Source: Pseudomonadales bacterium (GTDB lineage: Bacteria; Pseudomonadota; Gammaproteobacteria; Pseudomonadales; Azotimanducaceae). From it: a stretch of DNA of 56,712 bases. Each line of letters opens with the position of its first letter. The first letter of the stretch is position 1. The position numbers and the translations under genes are program-made. The notes below the pieces were generated by a model. That model saw nothing but the letters and a program-made list of their open reading frames with translations, was not told the origin of the DNA and ran no database searches. The stretch lies in assembly GCA_023300545.1 (NCBI GenBank), contig JALZVT010000023.1:1-56712 (forward strand), given 5' to 3'. Below, piece by piece: positions 39,019 through 47,996 of this stretch.

Positions 39019-39262
39019 TACCCAGGCCACGCCAGAGGCTCTGACTCTGGATGTCCGCAACATGCTCTGCCCAATGCCGGTGATTAAAACCGGCGAGCGC
39101 GTGGCGACGCTCGCCCCAGGCGACGAACTTAGCATCCTCGCCACCGACCCCGGCACCCTGCACGACGTCCCGGCCTGGTGCCGCGTCCACGGCCACACGG
39201 TGCTAGCAACCACCCAAGAAGGCCGCAACATCACCGTCCGCATCCGCGTCGAAGCCCCGTAA
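39011..39262 (+). CDS. TusA-family sulfurtransferase
   Basis: An 83-residue TusA/SirA-fold protein with the signature CPMP at residues 20-23 (DVRNMLCPMPVIKTGERV); Cys20 would carry persulfide sulfur. The remainder (PGDELSILATDPGTLHDVPA WCRVHGH) matches the family. The start overlaps the upstream PP-loop gene by 8 bases, so the two proteins are probably made together, with this one handing sulfur to the PP-loop enzyme. Whether it is the housekeeping TusA or a dedicated paralogue cannot be told here. A REP-like palindrome follows 4 bases after the stop. Confidence 0.88.
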   Translation: MSDTQATPEALTLDVRNMLCPMPVIKTGERVATLAPGDELSILATDPGTLHDVPAWCRVHGHTVLATTQEGRNITVRIRVEAP

Positions 39263-39266
39263 TCGT

Positions 39267-39290
39267 GGGGTCAGAATTAATTCTGACCCC
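39267..39290. repeat. REP-like palindrome, copy 4 (downstream of the TusA gene)
   Basis: A perfect 24-base palindrome, identical to copy 3, starting 4 bases after the stop codon of the sulfurtransferase gene. Confidence 0.9.
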
Positions 39291-39460
39291 TGCCTCACGA
39301 CAACCAACCCCCACCCAAGCCCAAGCCTAAGCGCAACGATCTCGCCACCAGACTTGAACCCAACAAAGCCACAAGGGTAGGGTGTGCATGGCTGTGGTTC
39401 TCTGGGGAAGGGAGACAGTCAACGACACTTGAACATTCTCTCGACCTGCCGCCAGAGTAG

Positions 39461-39477
39461 CGCACCAAATTGGCGCA
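39461..39477 (+). promoter_or_regulatory. NtrC-binding site 1 (enhancer) of glnA
   Basis: CGCACCAAATTGGCGCA matches the NtrC dyad TGCACC-N5-GGTGCA with two mismatches. Its centre is about 136 bases upstream of the predicted start at 39605, close to the -140 site of E. coli glnA. Confidence 0.75.
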
Positions 39478-39490
39478 ATAGCTTTTTGTA

Positions 39491-39507
39491 CGCCCGCTTA
39501 TGGTGCG
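39491..39507 (+). promoter_or_regulatory. NtrC-binding site 2 (enhancer) of glnA
   Basis: CGCCCGCTTATGGTGCG has a strong right arm (GGTGCG) and a weaker left arm of the NtrC dyad. Its centre is 30 bases (about three helical turns) after site 1 and about 106 bases before the predicted start, close to the -108 site of E. coli glnA. Confidence 0.6.
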
Positions 39508-39578
39508 TCTGACCGGCAAAACCTGTGTTTGGAACAAGTGACTCGGGCATCTCCGGTGCATCACGCGACTGTCGTGCG

Positions 39579-39593
39579 TGGCACATAAATTGC
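39579..39593 (+). promoter_or_regulatory. Sigma-54 promoter of glnA
   Basis: TGGCACATAAATTGC is a perfect match to the RpoN -24/-12 consensus TGGCAC-N5-TTGC, with GG and GC in the required phase. Predicted transcription start is near 39605, 63 bases before the glnA ATG. Confidence 0.9.
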
Positions 39594-39667
39594 CTGACTA
39601 ACAGAAGACCAGACAGAACCATAAATAACTAAAACACCTAAAAACACCTGAGGAGAAGGGCACACCG

Positions 39668-41080
39668 ATGTCAGATAACACTCTTAAAATGATCGCGGAC
39701 AACGACGTCAAATGGGTTGACCTGCGCTTCACCGACCCAAAAGGCAAAGAACAGCACACCACCGTTCCAGCCAAAGGCATGGACGCGGAAACCCTGACCA
39801 ACGGGTTCATGTTTGATGGTTCATCGATTGCCGGTTGGAAGACGATCAACGAATCCGACATGATTCTGATGCCTGACGACGACACGGGCGTCATGGACCC
39901 CTTCCGCGATGACGCAACGCTGATTCTGCGCTGCGATATCGTCGAACCCGCCACCATGGAACCTTACGATCGCGACCCGCGCTCCATCGCGAAACGCGCT
40001 GAGGCCTACCTGAACTCTTCAGGCGCAGGCGACACCGCCTACTTCGGTCCAGAGAACGAGTTTTTCGTCTTTGACGACGTGCGCTGGAAAAACGAAATGA
40101 GCGGCGCCTCTTACTCCATCGATGCCGAAGAAGCAGCCTGGTCATCAAACGCCGAGTTTGAAGGCGGCAACCTCGGTCACCGTCCTGGCGTTAAAGGCGG
40201 TTATTTCCCCGTACCTCCGGTCGACTCATCAATGGATCTGCGCGGCGCAATGTGTTCCGCCATGGAAGCCATGGGTCTCTCGATCGAAGTGCATCACCAC
40301 GAAGTGGCAACCGCTAACCAATGTGAAATTGGCGCGCGCTTCAACACGCTGGTGAAAAAGGCTGACGAAGTACAGATCTACAAATACTGCGTACATAACG
40401 TTGCCAACGCTTACGGCAAAACCGCGACGTTCATGCCTAAGCCATTAGTGGGTGACAACGGCAACGGCATGCACGTCCACCAATCGATCTCCAAGAACGG
40501 CGAAAACCTGTTCCACGGCGACGCCTACGCTGGACTGTCAGAAACCGCGCTGTATTACATTGGCGGCATCATCAAGCACGCCAAAGCAATCAACGCCTTT
40601 GGCAACGCCTCAACCAACAGCTACAAGCGTTTGGTTCCCGGCTTCGAAGCTCCGGTCATGCTCGCGTACTCTGCGCGCAACCGCTCAGCGTCTATCCGCA
40701 TCCCTTACGTCCAGGGTGGTAGCCCGCGCGCTTACCGGGTGGAAGTTCGCTTCCCCGACAGCACCGGCAACCCCTACCTCACGTTCGCGTCCATGCTGAT
40801 GGCTGGTCTCGACGGCATTGCCAACAAGCTGCACCCCGGTGAGTCGTTCGACAAAGATCTGTACGAGCTGCCTCCAGAGGAGTTGGCCGGTGTACCCACC
40901 GTTGCCGCAAGCCTGGGCGAAGCTCTAGATGCATTGGACGAAGATCGCGACTTCCTGAAAGCAGGCGGCGTCTTCACTGATAGTGCCATCGACGGCTACA
41001 TTGCACTCAAGCGCGAAGAGGTGGATCGCCTGAACCAGGCCACTCACCCCGTTGAGTTTGATATGTATTACAGCTGTTAA
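39668..41080 (+). CDS. glnA: Glutamine synthetase type I
   Basis: A 470-residue dodecameric enzyme that makes glutamine from glutamate, ammonia and ATP. It shows the N-terminal beta-grasp, [20 protein letters not shown], the metal-binding [11 protein letters not shown], the ATP-binding [16 protein letters not shown] and the adenylylation region near the C-terminus (IPLAYVQG is not used; NLYDLPPEE equivalent is [14 protein letters not shown]). The Tyr for adenylylation in this GSI-beta type is in [14 protein letters not shown] at 39668 follows AGGAGA by about 10 bases. Driven by a sigma-54 promoter with NtrC enhancers; followed by a structured 3' UTR and terminator, and by DUF4124-ntrB-ntrC. 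Confidence 0.98.
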   Translation: MSDNTLKMIADNDVKWVDLRFTDPKGKEQHTTVPAKGMDAETLTNGFMFDGSSIAGWKTINESDMILMPDDDTGVMDPFRDDATLILRCDIVEPATMEPYDRDPRSIAKRAEAYLNSSGAGDTAYFGPENEFFVFDDVRWKNEMSGASYSIDAEEAAWSSNAEFEGGNLGHRPGVKGGYFPVPPVDSSMDLRGAMCSAMEAMGLSIEVHHHEVATANQCEIGARFNTLVKKADEVQIYKYCVHNVANAYGKTATFMPKPLVGDNGNGMHVHQSISKNGENLFHGDAYAGLSETALYYIGGIIKHAKAINAFGNASTNSYKRLVPGFEAPVMLAYSARNRSASIRIPYVQGGSPRAYRVEVRFPDSTGNPYLTFASMLMAGLDGIANKLHPGESFDKDLYELPPEELAGVPTVAASLGEALDALDEDRDFLKAGGVFTDSAIDGYIALKREEVDRLNQATHPVEFDMYYSC

Positions 41081-41102
41081 GACACTGTAAGACGGGGCAT
41101 TA

Positions 41103-41153
41103 AGAAGGGTCGAAAGCGCCTCCAGCGGCGTTTACGACCCCGGTCACCCTTCT
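41103..41153 (+). ncRNA. Structured glnA 3' UTR, candidate 3'-UTR-derived small RNA
   Basis: AGAAGGGT (41103-41110) can pair with ACCCTTCT (41146-41153). A competing 13-bp inner stem uses GGGTCG-AAA-CGCC (41107-41120, one bulged G) and GGCG-TTT-CGACCC (41127-41140, one bulged A), with a 6-base loop. A textbook intrinsic terminator follows 25 bases later. A stable stem plus a terminal hairpin with U-run is the layout of Hfq-binding 3'-UTR small RNAs; in enterobacteria the glnA 3' UTR yields GlnZ. No promoter or processing site is visible, so this is a candidate only. Confidence 0.4.
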
Positions 41154-41177
41154 CAAGCCTACAAAATGCTATAAAAC

Positions 41178-41203
41178 GCCCCGGAACCCCGGGGCTTTTT
41201 TTT
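41178..41203 (+). terminator. Intrinsic terminator of glnA
   Basis: GCCCCGG (41178-41184) pairs perfectly with CCGGGGC (41189-41195) around an AACC loop and is followed by eight T residues (41196-41203), a textbook Rho-independent terminator about 100 bases after the glnA stop. Confidence 0.93.
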
Positions 41204-41260
41204 GGGTCCAACAATTATCGACGCCACTTCTTTCGCCGTACGTCTGAGACCAATAGCTAG

Positions 41261-41860
41261 ATGAAAAACGCCACTACATTGTCACGCTGCGCATTCTCCG
41301 CTTGGGGCCTCACCGCCCTGCTGGTTCTGACGCTGCCCGCAAGCGCCGCCATTTATCGCACCGTCGACGCTGCCGGCAACATCACCTACACCGATCAGCC
41401 CCCTGCCGACGCCGCCGAAAACACCAAGGACATTTCCGGGCAGATAGACGTTTTGCCCCCGAACACCTTTGTCGACCCCACACCTCTCGCGCCCTACGAA
41501 GCCTGGATACCCGATGCCCAACCGGGAGAAGCAGAGGACGAAGTGGGCTACAGAAGCCTTAAAATTACCTCGCCAACCCACGATGAGTCGTTACGCGACA
41601 ACGCCGGCAATGTGGTTGTACGCAGCCAACTTGCACCCAAGCTGCAAAAGGGTCATGCCCTGCATTTGGAATTAGACGGCACACTGCAAGCCGAGCCCGC
41701 AGAGGGCGCAGACGTCTACCTCACCAATGTGCCCAGAGGCACGCACCACATTCGCATGGTCGTACTGGATAAAGCGGGCAAACGGCTGCTAGAAAGTGAC
41801 AAAAAAATCTTTCATCTGCAGCGCATCTCGATTCTGCAAAATCGCTCCGCGGTGCCCTAA
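41261..41860 (+). CDS. DUF4124 domain-containing exported protein
   Basis: A 199-residue exported protein. The signal peptide (WGLTALLVLTLPASAA) is followed directly by a DUF4124 domain (IYRTVDAAGNITYTDQPPAD), a short linker rich in Pro and acidic residues, and a C-terminal beta-rich region (YRSLKITSPTHDESLRDNAG, then HIRMVVLDKAGKRLLESDKK). The family is common between glnA and ntrB in gammaproteobacteria, but its role is not known. It follows the glnA terminator by 57 bases, so it needs its own promoter or read-through. Confidence 0.87.
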   Translation: MKNATTLSRCAFSAWGLTALLVLTLPASAAIYRTVDAAGNITYTDQPPADAAENTKDISGQIDVLPPNTFVDPTPLAPYEAWIPDAQPGEAEDEVGYRSLKITSPTHDESLRDNAGNVVVRSQLAPKLQKGHALHLELDGTLQAEPAEGADVYLTNVPRGTHHIRMVVLDKAGKRLLESDKKIFHLQRISILQNRSAVP

Positions 41861-41922
41861 ACCAACCGCACTCGGTCAGCAGACCCCGCAACGGGGCTGC
41901 GCTTAAGCACGCAGATGCCTTC

Positions 41923-41939
41923 TGCACTATAATAGTGCG
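41923..41939 (+). promoter_or_regulatory. NtrC-like palindrome overlapping a TATAAT box upstream of ntrB
   Basis: TGCACTATAATAGTGCG is a near-perfect dyad of the NtrC type (TGCACY...RGTGCA). Its centre is TATAAT (41928-41933), a perfect -10 hexamer; the -35 region is poor. NtrC bound here would block the basal sigma-70 promoter of ntrBC, as known for the glnL promoter in E. coli. Confidence 0.65.
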
Positions 41940-42095
41940 GCAGTTACCGCAAACGCCACCGACCTCCCTAGTTTCACTCCGCGTTTATCTAAGAGTGAGT
42001 GCTTACTAGTGCGTCTGACGCTTTAGTTTATCCATGGTCCGGTTGTTGCATACCTCAAACACAGACACCCATACACCCCACCAACGGACAGATTC

Positions 42096-43259
42096 ATGCC
42101 ATCCGCACCAGGCAGCAGCACAGGCCACCCTCGCCAGTCGGCGCTTCCGACCGGCATCGATCTGTTGCTGCACCTGCAAACTGGAATTTTGCTGGTTGAT
42201 GCCAACCTGCGCATTGCCTATCTCAACGAGGCAGCGGAAGTGTTGTTTCAGGTCAGCCTGACCCGCAGCCGCGGCGAACCCCTCGACTCCATCATCCACA
42301 CCCAGTCAGCAACACCACTCAGCGAAGCTTTAGCCGCCGCCCAGCCATTCACCCAGCGCGAAGGTCAAATCGAAGTGCTGGGGGTCGGGCCAATCACCGT
42401 CGACTACTCCGTGACACCCATTGCTGAGCCCGCCCCCGGTTTCCTGCTGCTCGAATTTCAGCCCTTGGACCGAAAGCTCAACATTGGCCGGGAAGACCAA
42501 CGCCTGAGCACCCAGGAAACCACCCGCATGTTGATTCGAGGCCTGGCACATGAGGTTAAAAACCCACTTGGCGGTATCAGGGGCTCAGCACAGTTACTGG
42601 AGGCCGAGTTAACCCAGCCACACTTGAAGGAATACACCCAGGTAGTGATCGACGAGGCAGATCGTCTGCGCAATCTCGTTGATCGCCTGCTCGGCCCCAA
42701 CCAACCACCAAAGTTCGAACCCACCAACATTCATCGAGTGCTGGAACATGTGGTGCGGTTAAGTTTTGCCGAATGGGAAACACCACCGGCCATCGAACGC
42801 GCCTACGACCCCAGCATTCCGCGGCTGCAAGGCGACTACGAACAGCTGGTACAAGCGTTTCTAAACGTCATTCGCAACGCCCTGCAAGCTCTGCAGGAAC
42901 AACAGCGAGAACCCAGCCAACCACCCGCCGCACTCACCTTGCGCAGCCAGACCCTGCGCCGTTTTACGATCGGCGAAACCCATCACCGGCTCGTGGTGCG
43001 CATCGACGTCGAAGACAACGGGCCAGGCATTTCGGCAGACATTGCTGATCGATTATTTTTTCCGATGATCAGTGGCCGTCCGGATGGTTCTGGCCTCGGA
43101 CTCGCCATCACCCAAAACATTATTGGCCAGCATAACGGCTTGATCGCCGTCGACAGCACACCCGGACACACCAAGTTTTCGATTTATTTACCCCTAGAAC
43201 AAAGCGCGGACGACTGCGCGGCCAACGACCGTAAACGCACAACACACGCATCAACCTAG
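42096..43259 (+). CDS. ntrB: Nitrogen regulation sensor histidine kinase/phosphatase NtrB
   Basis: A 387-residue cytoplasmic kinase that phosphorylates or dephosphorylates NtrC under PII control. An N-terminal PAS domain (about 20-130: GILLVDANLRIAYLNEAAEV) precedes the dimerisation helix with phosphorylated His152 in RGLAHEVKNPLGGIRGSAQL. The HATPase domain has N-box VIRNALQALQ, G1 VEDNGPGIS, F-box LFFPMISGRPDGSG and G2 GLGLAI. The start is ATG at 42096. It lies 42 bases before ntrC and 235 bases after the DUF4124 gene, with its own candidate promoter at 41928. Confidence 0.96.
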   Translation: MPSAPGSSTGHPRQSALPTGIDLLLHLQTGILLVDANLRIAYLNEAAEVLFQVSLTRSRGEPLDSIIHTQSATPLSEALAAAQPFTQREGQIEVLGVGPITVDYSVTPIAEPAPGFLLLEFQPLDRKLNIGREDQRLSTQETTRMLIRGLAHEVKNPLGGIRGSAQLLEAELTQPHLKEYTQVVIDEADRLRNLVDRLLGPNQPPKFEPTNIHRVLEHVVRLSFAEWETPPAIERAYDPSIPRLQGDYEQLVQAFLNVIRNALQALQEQQREPSQPPAALTLRSQTLRRFTIGETHHRLVVRIDVEDNGPGISADIADRLFFPMISGRPDGSGLGLAITQNIIGQHNGLIAVDSTPGHTKFSIYLPLEQSADDCAANDRKRTTHAST

Positions 43260-43301
43260 CGCCCCGCAGTCGATCGCAGGACGCACAAGAGACCAACCCC
43301 A

Positions 43302-44780
43302 ATGACCGCAAACCAAGCAGCAAATATTAACTCCGCGTCTCAAGACGTCTGGATCGTCGACGACGATCGCTCGATTCGTTGGGTGCTCGAAAAAGCGATG
43401 GAGCGGCACAACATTCCCAGTCGCAGTTTCGAAACAGCTGACGACGCGATGCTGACACTGAACAACGATCCAACATTAAAACCAGCCGTTGTTCTCACCG
43501 ACGTTCGCATGCCCGGCATGGACGGCTTTGCATTTCTTGACGAACTGGAAAAACGCGAACTGTGCCCCGTTATTGTTATGACAGCCCACTCCGACCTCGA
43601 CAGCGCCGTGTCTTCCTATCAAGGCGGGGCGTTCGACTATTTGCCAAAACCATTTGACGTTAACGAAGCCGTTGCTGTCGTCGAACGCGCACGTACGCAG
43701 AGCGCAAAGCTACAGGCCGAGGCGGAACTGGAAAACATTGACGACGCGGTCGTCATCGAACCCGAACAGGGCATGGCACCAGCCGGCATCATCGGTCAGG
43801 CCCCTGCCATGCAGGACGTCTATCGAGCCATCGGCCGGCTGTCTGGCTCCAGCATCACCGTGTTGATCAACGGCGAGTCAGGCAGCGGCAAAGAACTCGT
43901 TGCGCGCGCGCTACACACCCACAGCCCACGCGTCAGCGCGCCCTTTGTTGCGCTAAATATGGCAGCCATTCCCAGCGAGCTGGTGGAAAGCGAGTTGTTT
44001 GGTCACGAAAAAGGCGCGTTTACGGGCGCCACCGGCCAGCGCATTGGCCGCTTCGAACAGGCCAACACCGGCACACTGTTCCTCGATGAAATCGGCGACA
44101 TGCCAGCGCCCATGCAAACCCGCCTGCTACGCGTACTTGAAGACGGACAGTTTTTTCGCGTTGGTGGCCGCACGCCGGTTCAGGTCGACGTTAGAGTGAT
44201 CGCCGCAACCCATCAAAATTTGGAACAGCGCGTGACCGAAGGCGCCTTTCGCGAAGATCTGTTTCATCGTTTGAATGTCATTCGCTTGCTGCTACCCAAA
44301 CTCTCTGATCGTCGCGGCGACATCCCATTGCTTGCCGGCCACTTTTTAGACGCCGCCAGTCGCGAACTTGGCGGCGAAACAAAAATACTCAGCACAGAAG
44401 CCATGCAATATCTCACCGAACTGAACTGGCCGGGTAACGTTCGTCAGCTGGAAAACACCTGCCGCTGGCTAACGGTAATGGCTAGCGGGCGAGAGATTGG
44501 GCTTGCCGACTTACCACCCGACTTGCTGGGCGAAGACGCAAATGTTGCGACCGGTAACAGCTGGCAACAGTTGCTTGCAACCTGGGCCGCCGAACGTCTG
44601 CAAACAGCCAGCGCTGACGAACCGGTACTCGACGAGGCGGTGCCAATTTTCGAACGCACACTGATCGAAGCGGCACTGCAACGCACCAGCGGTCGCAAGC
44701 GCGACGCCGCCGTGTTGCTGGGCTGGGGTAGAAACACCCTGACCCGAAAACTAAAAGAACTTGGCATGTCGAGCAACTAG
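43302..44780 (+). CDS. ntrC: Nitrogen regulation response regulator NtrC
   Basis: A 492-residue sigma-54 activator. The receiver domain has phosphoacceptor Asp67 ([13 protein letters not shown]) and PKPFD. The AAA+ domain has Walker A GESGSGKE, the sigma-54-contacting GAFTGA loop ([12 protein letters not shown]), Walker [13 protein letters not shown] and the arginine finger region. The C-terminal Fis-type HTH ends [34 protein letters not shown]. About 12 residues precede the usual receiver start. Its targets here would include glnA (sites near 39461-39507) and its own operon. Confidence 0.97.
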   Translation: MTANQAANINSASQDVWIVDDDRSIRWVLEKAMERHNIPSRSFETADDAMLTLNNDPTLKPAVVLTDVRMPGMDGFAFLDELEKRELCPVIVMTAHSDLDSAVSSYQGGAFDYLPKPFDVNEAVAVVERARTQSAKLQAEAELENIDDAVVIEPEQGMAPAGIIGQAPAMQDVYRAIGRLSGSSITVLINGESGSGKELVARALHTHSPRVSAPFVALNMAAIPSELVESELFGHEKGAFTGATGQRIGRFEQANTGTLFLDEIGDMPAPMQTRLLRVLEDGQFFRVGGRTPVQVDVRVIAATHQNLEQRVTEGAFREDLFHRLNVIRLLLPKLSDRRGDIPLLAGHFLDAASRELGGETKILSTEAMQYLTELNWPGNVRQLENTCRWLTVMASGREIGLADLPPDLLGEDANVATGNSWQQLLATWAAERLQTASADEPVLDEAVPIFERTLIEAALQRTSGRKRDAAVLLGWGRNTLTRKLKELGMSSN

Positions 44781-44783
44781 CGA

Positions 44784-45251
44784 GTGCCTTTTCAAATTGC
44801 ACTGTTCGAGCCAGAGATTCCGCCCAACACTGGCAACATAATGCGGCTGTGCGCTAACACTGGTTGTCGCCTGCATCTCATAGAACCCCTTGGCTTTAGC
44901 CTCGACGAACGACGCCTGCGCCGCGCCGGGCTCGACTACCGCGAATACGCTGACGTGCAAGTGCACAAAGATTGGCCCACGTTTCAAAGCGCCACAGCCG
45001 ATTCTCGACTGTGGGCCTTTACCACCCACGGCAGTGCGCAGCTGCACAAGATTGAACTCGCTGCAGATGATGTATTGTTGTTTGGATCTGAGGGTCGCGG
45101 TTTGGGTGAGAAATTGTTGTCGACCATTCCGGAAGGACACCGGGTGCGGTTGCCCATGCGGCCTGAATCTCGCAGCCTAAACCTCTCGAACGCCGTTGCT
45201 GCTGCCGTTTACGAAGGCTGGCGCCAACTCGATTTTGTTGGTGGCGCCTAA
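44784..45251 (+). CDS. trmL: tRNA (cytidine/uridine-2'-O-)-methyltransferase TrmL
   Basis: A 155-residue SPOUT-class enzyme that methylates the wobble ribose at position 34 of tRNA-Leu. It shows IALFEPEIPPNTGNIMRLCANTG at the N-terminus, the knot motifs LLFGSEGRGL and VRLPMRPESRSLNLSNAVAA, and the C-terminal VYEGWRQLDF. The start is GTG at 44784, 3 bases after ntrC. It is convergent with secB. Confidence 0.95.
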   Translation: MPFQIALFEPEIPPNTGNIMRLCANTGCRLHLIEPLGFSLDERRLRRAGLDYREYADVQVHKDWPTFQSATADSRLWAFTTHGSAQLHKIELAADDVLLFGSEGRGLGEKLLSTIPEGHRVRLPMRPESRSLNLSNAVAAAVYEGWRQLDFVGGA

Positions 45252-45265
45252 CAGCCTGCCAGACG

Positions 45266-45727
45266 TTAGTGCGGCGGGTTTGCCGCTTTCTCAGCCTCAG
45301 CCTTTTCGGTTTCCGCCTGAATGGCCTGAGCATAAACCGCATCAAAGTTTACTGGCGCAATGTGCAGCGCAGGGAACCCACCCTTCATCATCAGAGAATC
45401 AACCTGCTCGCGAACGTATGGAAACAGAATGTTCGGGCACATTGTGGCCAGCAGTTGCTTCTGTTGATCGGGTTCAAAACCCGATACCAGAAAAATTCCA
45501 CTCTGGGTCACTTCGACAATCATCGAAGTCAGCTCGTCTTCGGTTTTGGTGGTCACCGTAACGCGCAGATCAACCTCAAAACGCTCTTCGCCCAACGCAC
45601 GCGTTGTGGTGTTGAGGTCGAGCTTAACCTGGGGCTTCCACTGCACCGAAAAGATCTGTGGCGCCTGGGGGGATTCAAAAGAGACATCTTTAACGTAGAT
45701 GCGTTCGAGATTTAATTGGCTAGCCAT
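45266..45727 (-). CDS. secB: Protein-export chaperone SecB
   Basis: A 153-residue tetrameric chaperone that keeps preproteins unfolded and delivers them to SecA. It shows NLERIYVKDVSFESPQAPQI, then LRVTVTTK and FLVSGFEPDQQKQLLATMCP, and FPYVREQVDSLMMKGGFPAL followed by PVNFDAVY. It has an acidic/Ala-rich C-terminal tail. It is preceded by a rhodanese gene; the glutaredoxin gene often between the two is absent. Confidence 0.96.
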   Translation of the reverse strand: MASQLNLERIYVKDVSFESPQAPQIFSVQWKPQVKLDLNTTTRALGEERFEVDLRVTVTTKTEDELTSMIVEVTQSGIFLVSGFEPDQQKQLLATMCPNILFPYVREQVDSLMMKGGFPALHIAPVNFDAVYAQAIQAETEKAEAEKAANPPH

Positions 45728-45730
45728 ACG

Positions 45731-46150
45731 CTAAGACCCCTTCACCACGGGTAAATTTTGATTGCGCCATTCAAGAATGCCGCCTGTCAGTCGAGCCACA
45801 TTTTCAAACCCGGCTTTGCGCAGCGCCGTGCCGGCCGCGCCTGAGTGCTGACCCATCTTGCACGCCAGCACCAGGGTCTTGTCTTTGTGCTTTTCCAGCT
45901 CACTTTTGCGCGTCTCGATCGCGGTGTGGGGAATGTTGATGGCGCCCACAATGTGACCGGTCTCAAACTCTTTCGAGTCTCTGACATCAACCACCACCGC
46001 GCCATCGTTGTTGACCAGATTCACCAGTTCCTGTGCCGAGACGCTGCGGCCGCCACGGCGCAGCTCGTTGCTGATAAACAGCCCCAACAGCGCCACAAAA
46101 GTGCCCACAAGTAAGGGGTGATTGCCGATAAATTCAAAAAGCTGCGCCAT
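45731..46150 (-). CDS. Membrane-anchored rhodanese-like protein
   Basis: A 139-residue protein with an N-terminal transmembrane helix (HPLLVGTFVALLGLFIS) and a rhodanese domain (VSAQELVNLVNNDGAVVVDV to the end). The active-site loop is ACKMGQHSG, with catalytic Cys at the start of CKMGQHS; the loop length is typical of single-domain rhodaneses. It resembles the YibN-type proteins found next to secB and gpmI. ATG at 46150 is used rather than the longer frame that runs through the promoter region of gpmI. Divergent from gpmI. Confidence 0.9.
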   Translation of the reverse strand: MAQLFEFIGNHPLLVGTFVALLGLFISNELRRGGRSVSAQELVNLVNNDGAVVVDVRDSKEFETGHIVGAINIPHTAIETRKSELEKHKDKTLVLACKMGQHSGAAGTALRKAGFENVARLTGGILEWRNQNLPVVKGS

Positions 46151-46304
46151 GGATTGTGCTTGAACACCTCTCGACGCCCAAACCTCACCAAAGTGGTGGG
46201 CAGGCTGTCGCAATTTCAGGGAGCGCGGATTATACACACCCCACGTTCTGGTAAAGTTGCCTCTCTGACGACCTTCTAGACGATAAGAGCGATTGGGGTT
46301 CAAA

Positions 46305-47996
46305 ATGACGTCATCCAGCGACAATACGACAGCGCCTGCGGCCAATACCGCTGCAAATAAAGGCAAGCGAGCTGCAACCACGGCCCTGATTGTGCTCGAC
46401 GGCTGGGGCCACAGCGATGCAACCGAACACAACGCCATCGCCGCCGCCAACACCCCCAACTGGGACCGCCTCTGGAACGACGCCCCCACCACGTTTATTG
46501 CCAGTTCAGGGCTCGATGTGGGCCTGCCCGATGGCCAGATGGGCAATTCTGAAGTCGGTCACATGAACCTTGGCGCCGGTCGAGTGGTCCATCAAGACCT
46601 GACCCGCATCGATCTCGCCATCAGCGACGGCAGCTTTCATACCAACACCGCCCTGACCAGCGCCATCGACAAAGTGCGCAACAGCGGCGCCAAGCTGCAC
46701 TGCTTTGGCCTGCTCTCGCCCGGTGGCGTGCACAGCCACGAACACCAGATCAACGAATTCATTCGGCTCGCCGCCAGCAAAGGTGTCGAACGCTGCTACC
46801 TGCACGCGTTTCTTGATGGCCGCGACACACCTCCCCGCAGCGCCAGCCCCTCTCTGCAACGCAGCGCTGATCTGTTTGCCGAGCTCTACCCCGACGGCAA
46901 CAACGGCCGCATCGCCAGCATTACCGGGCGCTACTACGCCATGGATCGCGATAAGCGCTGGGACCGGGTTGAACAGGCTTGGCAACTATTGGTTGAAGGT
47001 CAGTCAGAACATCGCAGCGAAAGCGCGATCAATGCTCTAAAAGCCGCTTACGCTCGCGACGAAAACGACGAGTTTGTCTTGCCCACGGCCATTGCCAGTG
47101 CCGACCAAACCATCGTGACCGTCGACGACGGCGACGTGGTGGTCTTTCTCAACTACCGCTCTGACCGGGCCCGCGAACTGACAGCCGCCTTCACCCTTAA
47201 AGATTTTGACGGCTTCGCAGCGAACCAGCCCAAGCTCGCCGACTTTGTCACCCTCACGCAATACGCCGACAACCTGCCCACCAGCTGCGCTTATCCACCA
47301 GAAGATTTGCACAACACGCTGGGCGAGTATTTGGCCAGCCAAAATAAAACTCAGCTGCGCATTGCTGAGACCGAGAAATACGCGCACGTCACCTTTTTCT
47401 TTTCCGGCGGGCGCGAAGCGCCGTTTCCCGGTGAACACCGCGAACTGATTCCCTCGCCCGACGTTGCCACCTACGACCTGCAACCCGAAATGAGCGCCCC
47501 AGAACTCACTGACAAACTGGTGGCCGCAATTGAGTCTGGCGACTACGACACCGTGATTTGCAACTACGCTAACGGTGACATGGTGGGCCACAGCGGCGTG
47601 TTTGATGCCGCCGTAAAGGCCTGTGAAACCATCGACGACTGCCTTGCGCGCATTGTCATCGCCATCGAAAAAACCGGCGGCCATTGCCTGATCACCGCAG
47701 ACCACGGCAACGTGGAACAAATGCACGACCACGCCACTCAACAGCCGCACACCGCACACACCAGCGAACCGGTACCACTGGTTTATGTAGGGCCCAACGA
47801 CATTCGACTAGCGAATGGCGGCACTCTGTCTGATATCGCCCCCACCTTGCTGGCCTTGATGGGTCTCGACCAGCCCGAAGAGATGACAGGGCGCTCGCTG
47901 CTTGCTAACTCAAGCTCTAAAAGTGCTGCCCCGCTCAAGCAAGGCGCTACCGCCGCAGGCGCTTCTACGACCGATCAACAACGCGCCCAGAACTAG
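46305..47996 (+). CDS. gpmI: 2,3-bisphosphoglycerate-independent phosphoglycerate mutase
   Basis: A 563-residue manganese enzyme of glycolysis that interconverts 3- and 2-phosphoglycerate. It shows [20 protein letters not shown] with the first metal ligand, the phosphoserine region [33 protein letters not shown], and the alkaline-phosphatase-like [10 protein letters not shown] and [14 protein letters not shown] low-complexity N-terminus and an Ala/Ser/Thr-rich C-terminal tail make it longer than the usual 510-515 residues. ATG at 46305 is chosen; a TTG 12 bases upstream is an alternative. Divergent from the rhodanese gene and followed by envC. Confidence 0.96.
   Translation: MTSSSDNTTAPAANTAANKGKRAATTALIVLDGWGHSDATEHNAIAAANTPNWDRLWNDAPTTFIASSGLDVGLPDGQMGNSEVGHMNLGAGRVVHQDLTRIDLAISDGSFHTNTALTSAIDKVRNSGAKLHCFGLLSPGGVHSHEHQINEFIRLAASKGVERCYLHAFLDGRDTPPRSASPSLQRSADLFAELYPDGNNGRIASITGRYYAMDRDKRWDRVEQAWQLLVEGQSEHRSESAINALKAAYARDENDEFVLPTAIASADQTIVTVDDGDVVVFLNYRSDRARELTAAFTLKDFDGFAANQPKLADFVTLTQYADNLPTSCAYPPEDLHNTLGEYLASQNKTQLRIAETEKYAHVTFFFSGGREAPFPGEHRELIPSPDVATYDLQPEMSAPELTDKLVAAIESGDYDTVICNYANGDMVGHSGVFDAAVKACETIDDCLARIVIAIEKTGGHCLITADHGNVEQMHDHATQQPHTAHTSEPVPLVYVGPNDIRLANGGTLSDIAPTLLALMGLDQPEEMTGRSLLANSSSKSAAPLKQGATAAGASTTDQQRAQN

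Larger units (their letters stand above)
39291..39667. other. 377-base intergenic region upstream of glnA
   Basis: No gene is supported. From left to right: a C- and A-rich stretch just after the REP palindrome, two NtrC-like sites, a perfect sigma-54 promoter, and a predicted 5' UTR of about 63 bases ending in GAGGAGA upstream of the glnA ATG. Weaker GGTGCA half-sites near 39555 may be low-affinity NtrC contacts. Confidence 0.7.

Noticed and set aside
41884-41896. CCCCG-CAA-CGGGG hairpin after the DUF4124 gene
   Set aside because: A 5-bp stem with no following U-run; too weak to call a terminator.
47037-47759. 240-codon open frame on the minus strand inside gpmI
   Set aside because: Antisense to a complete, well-conserved enzyme; a by-product of GC-rich codon use, with no recognisable domain.
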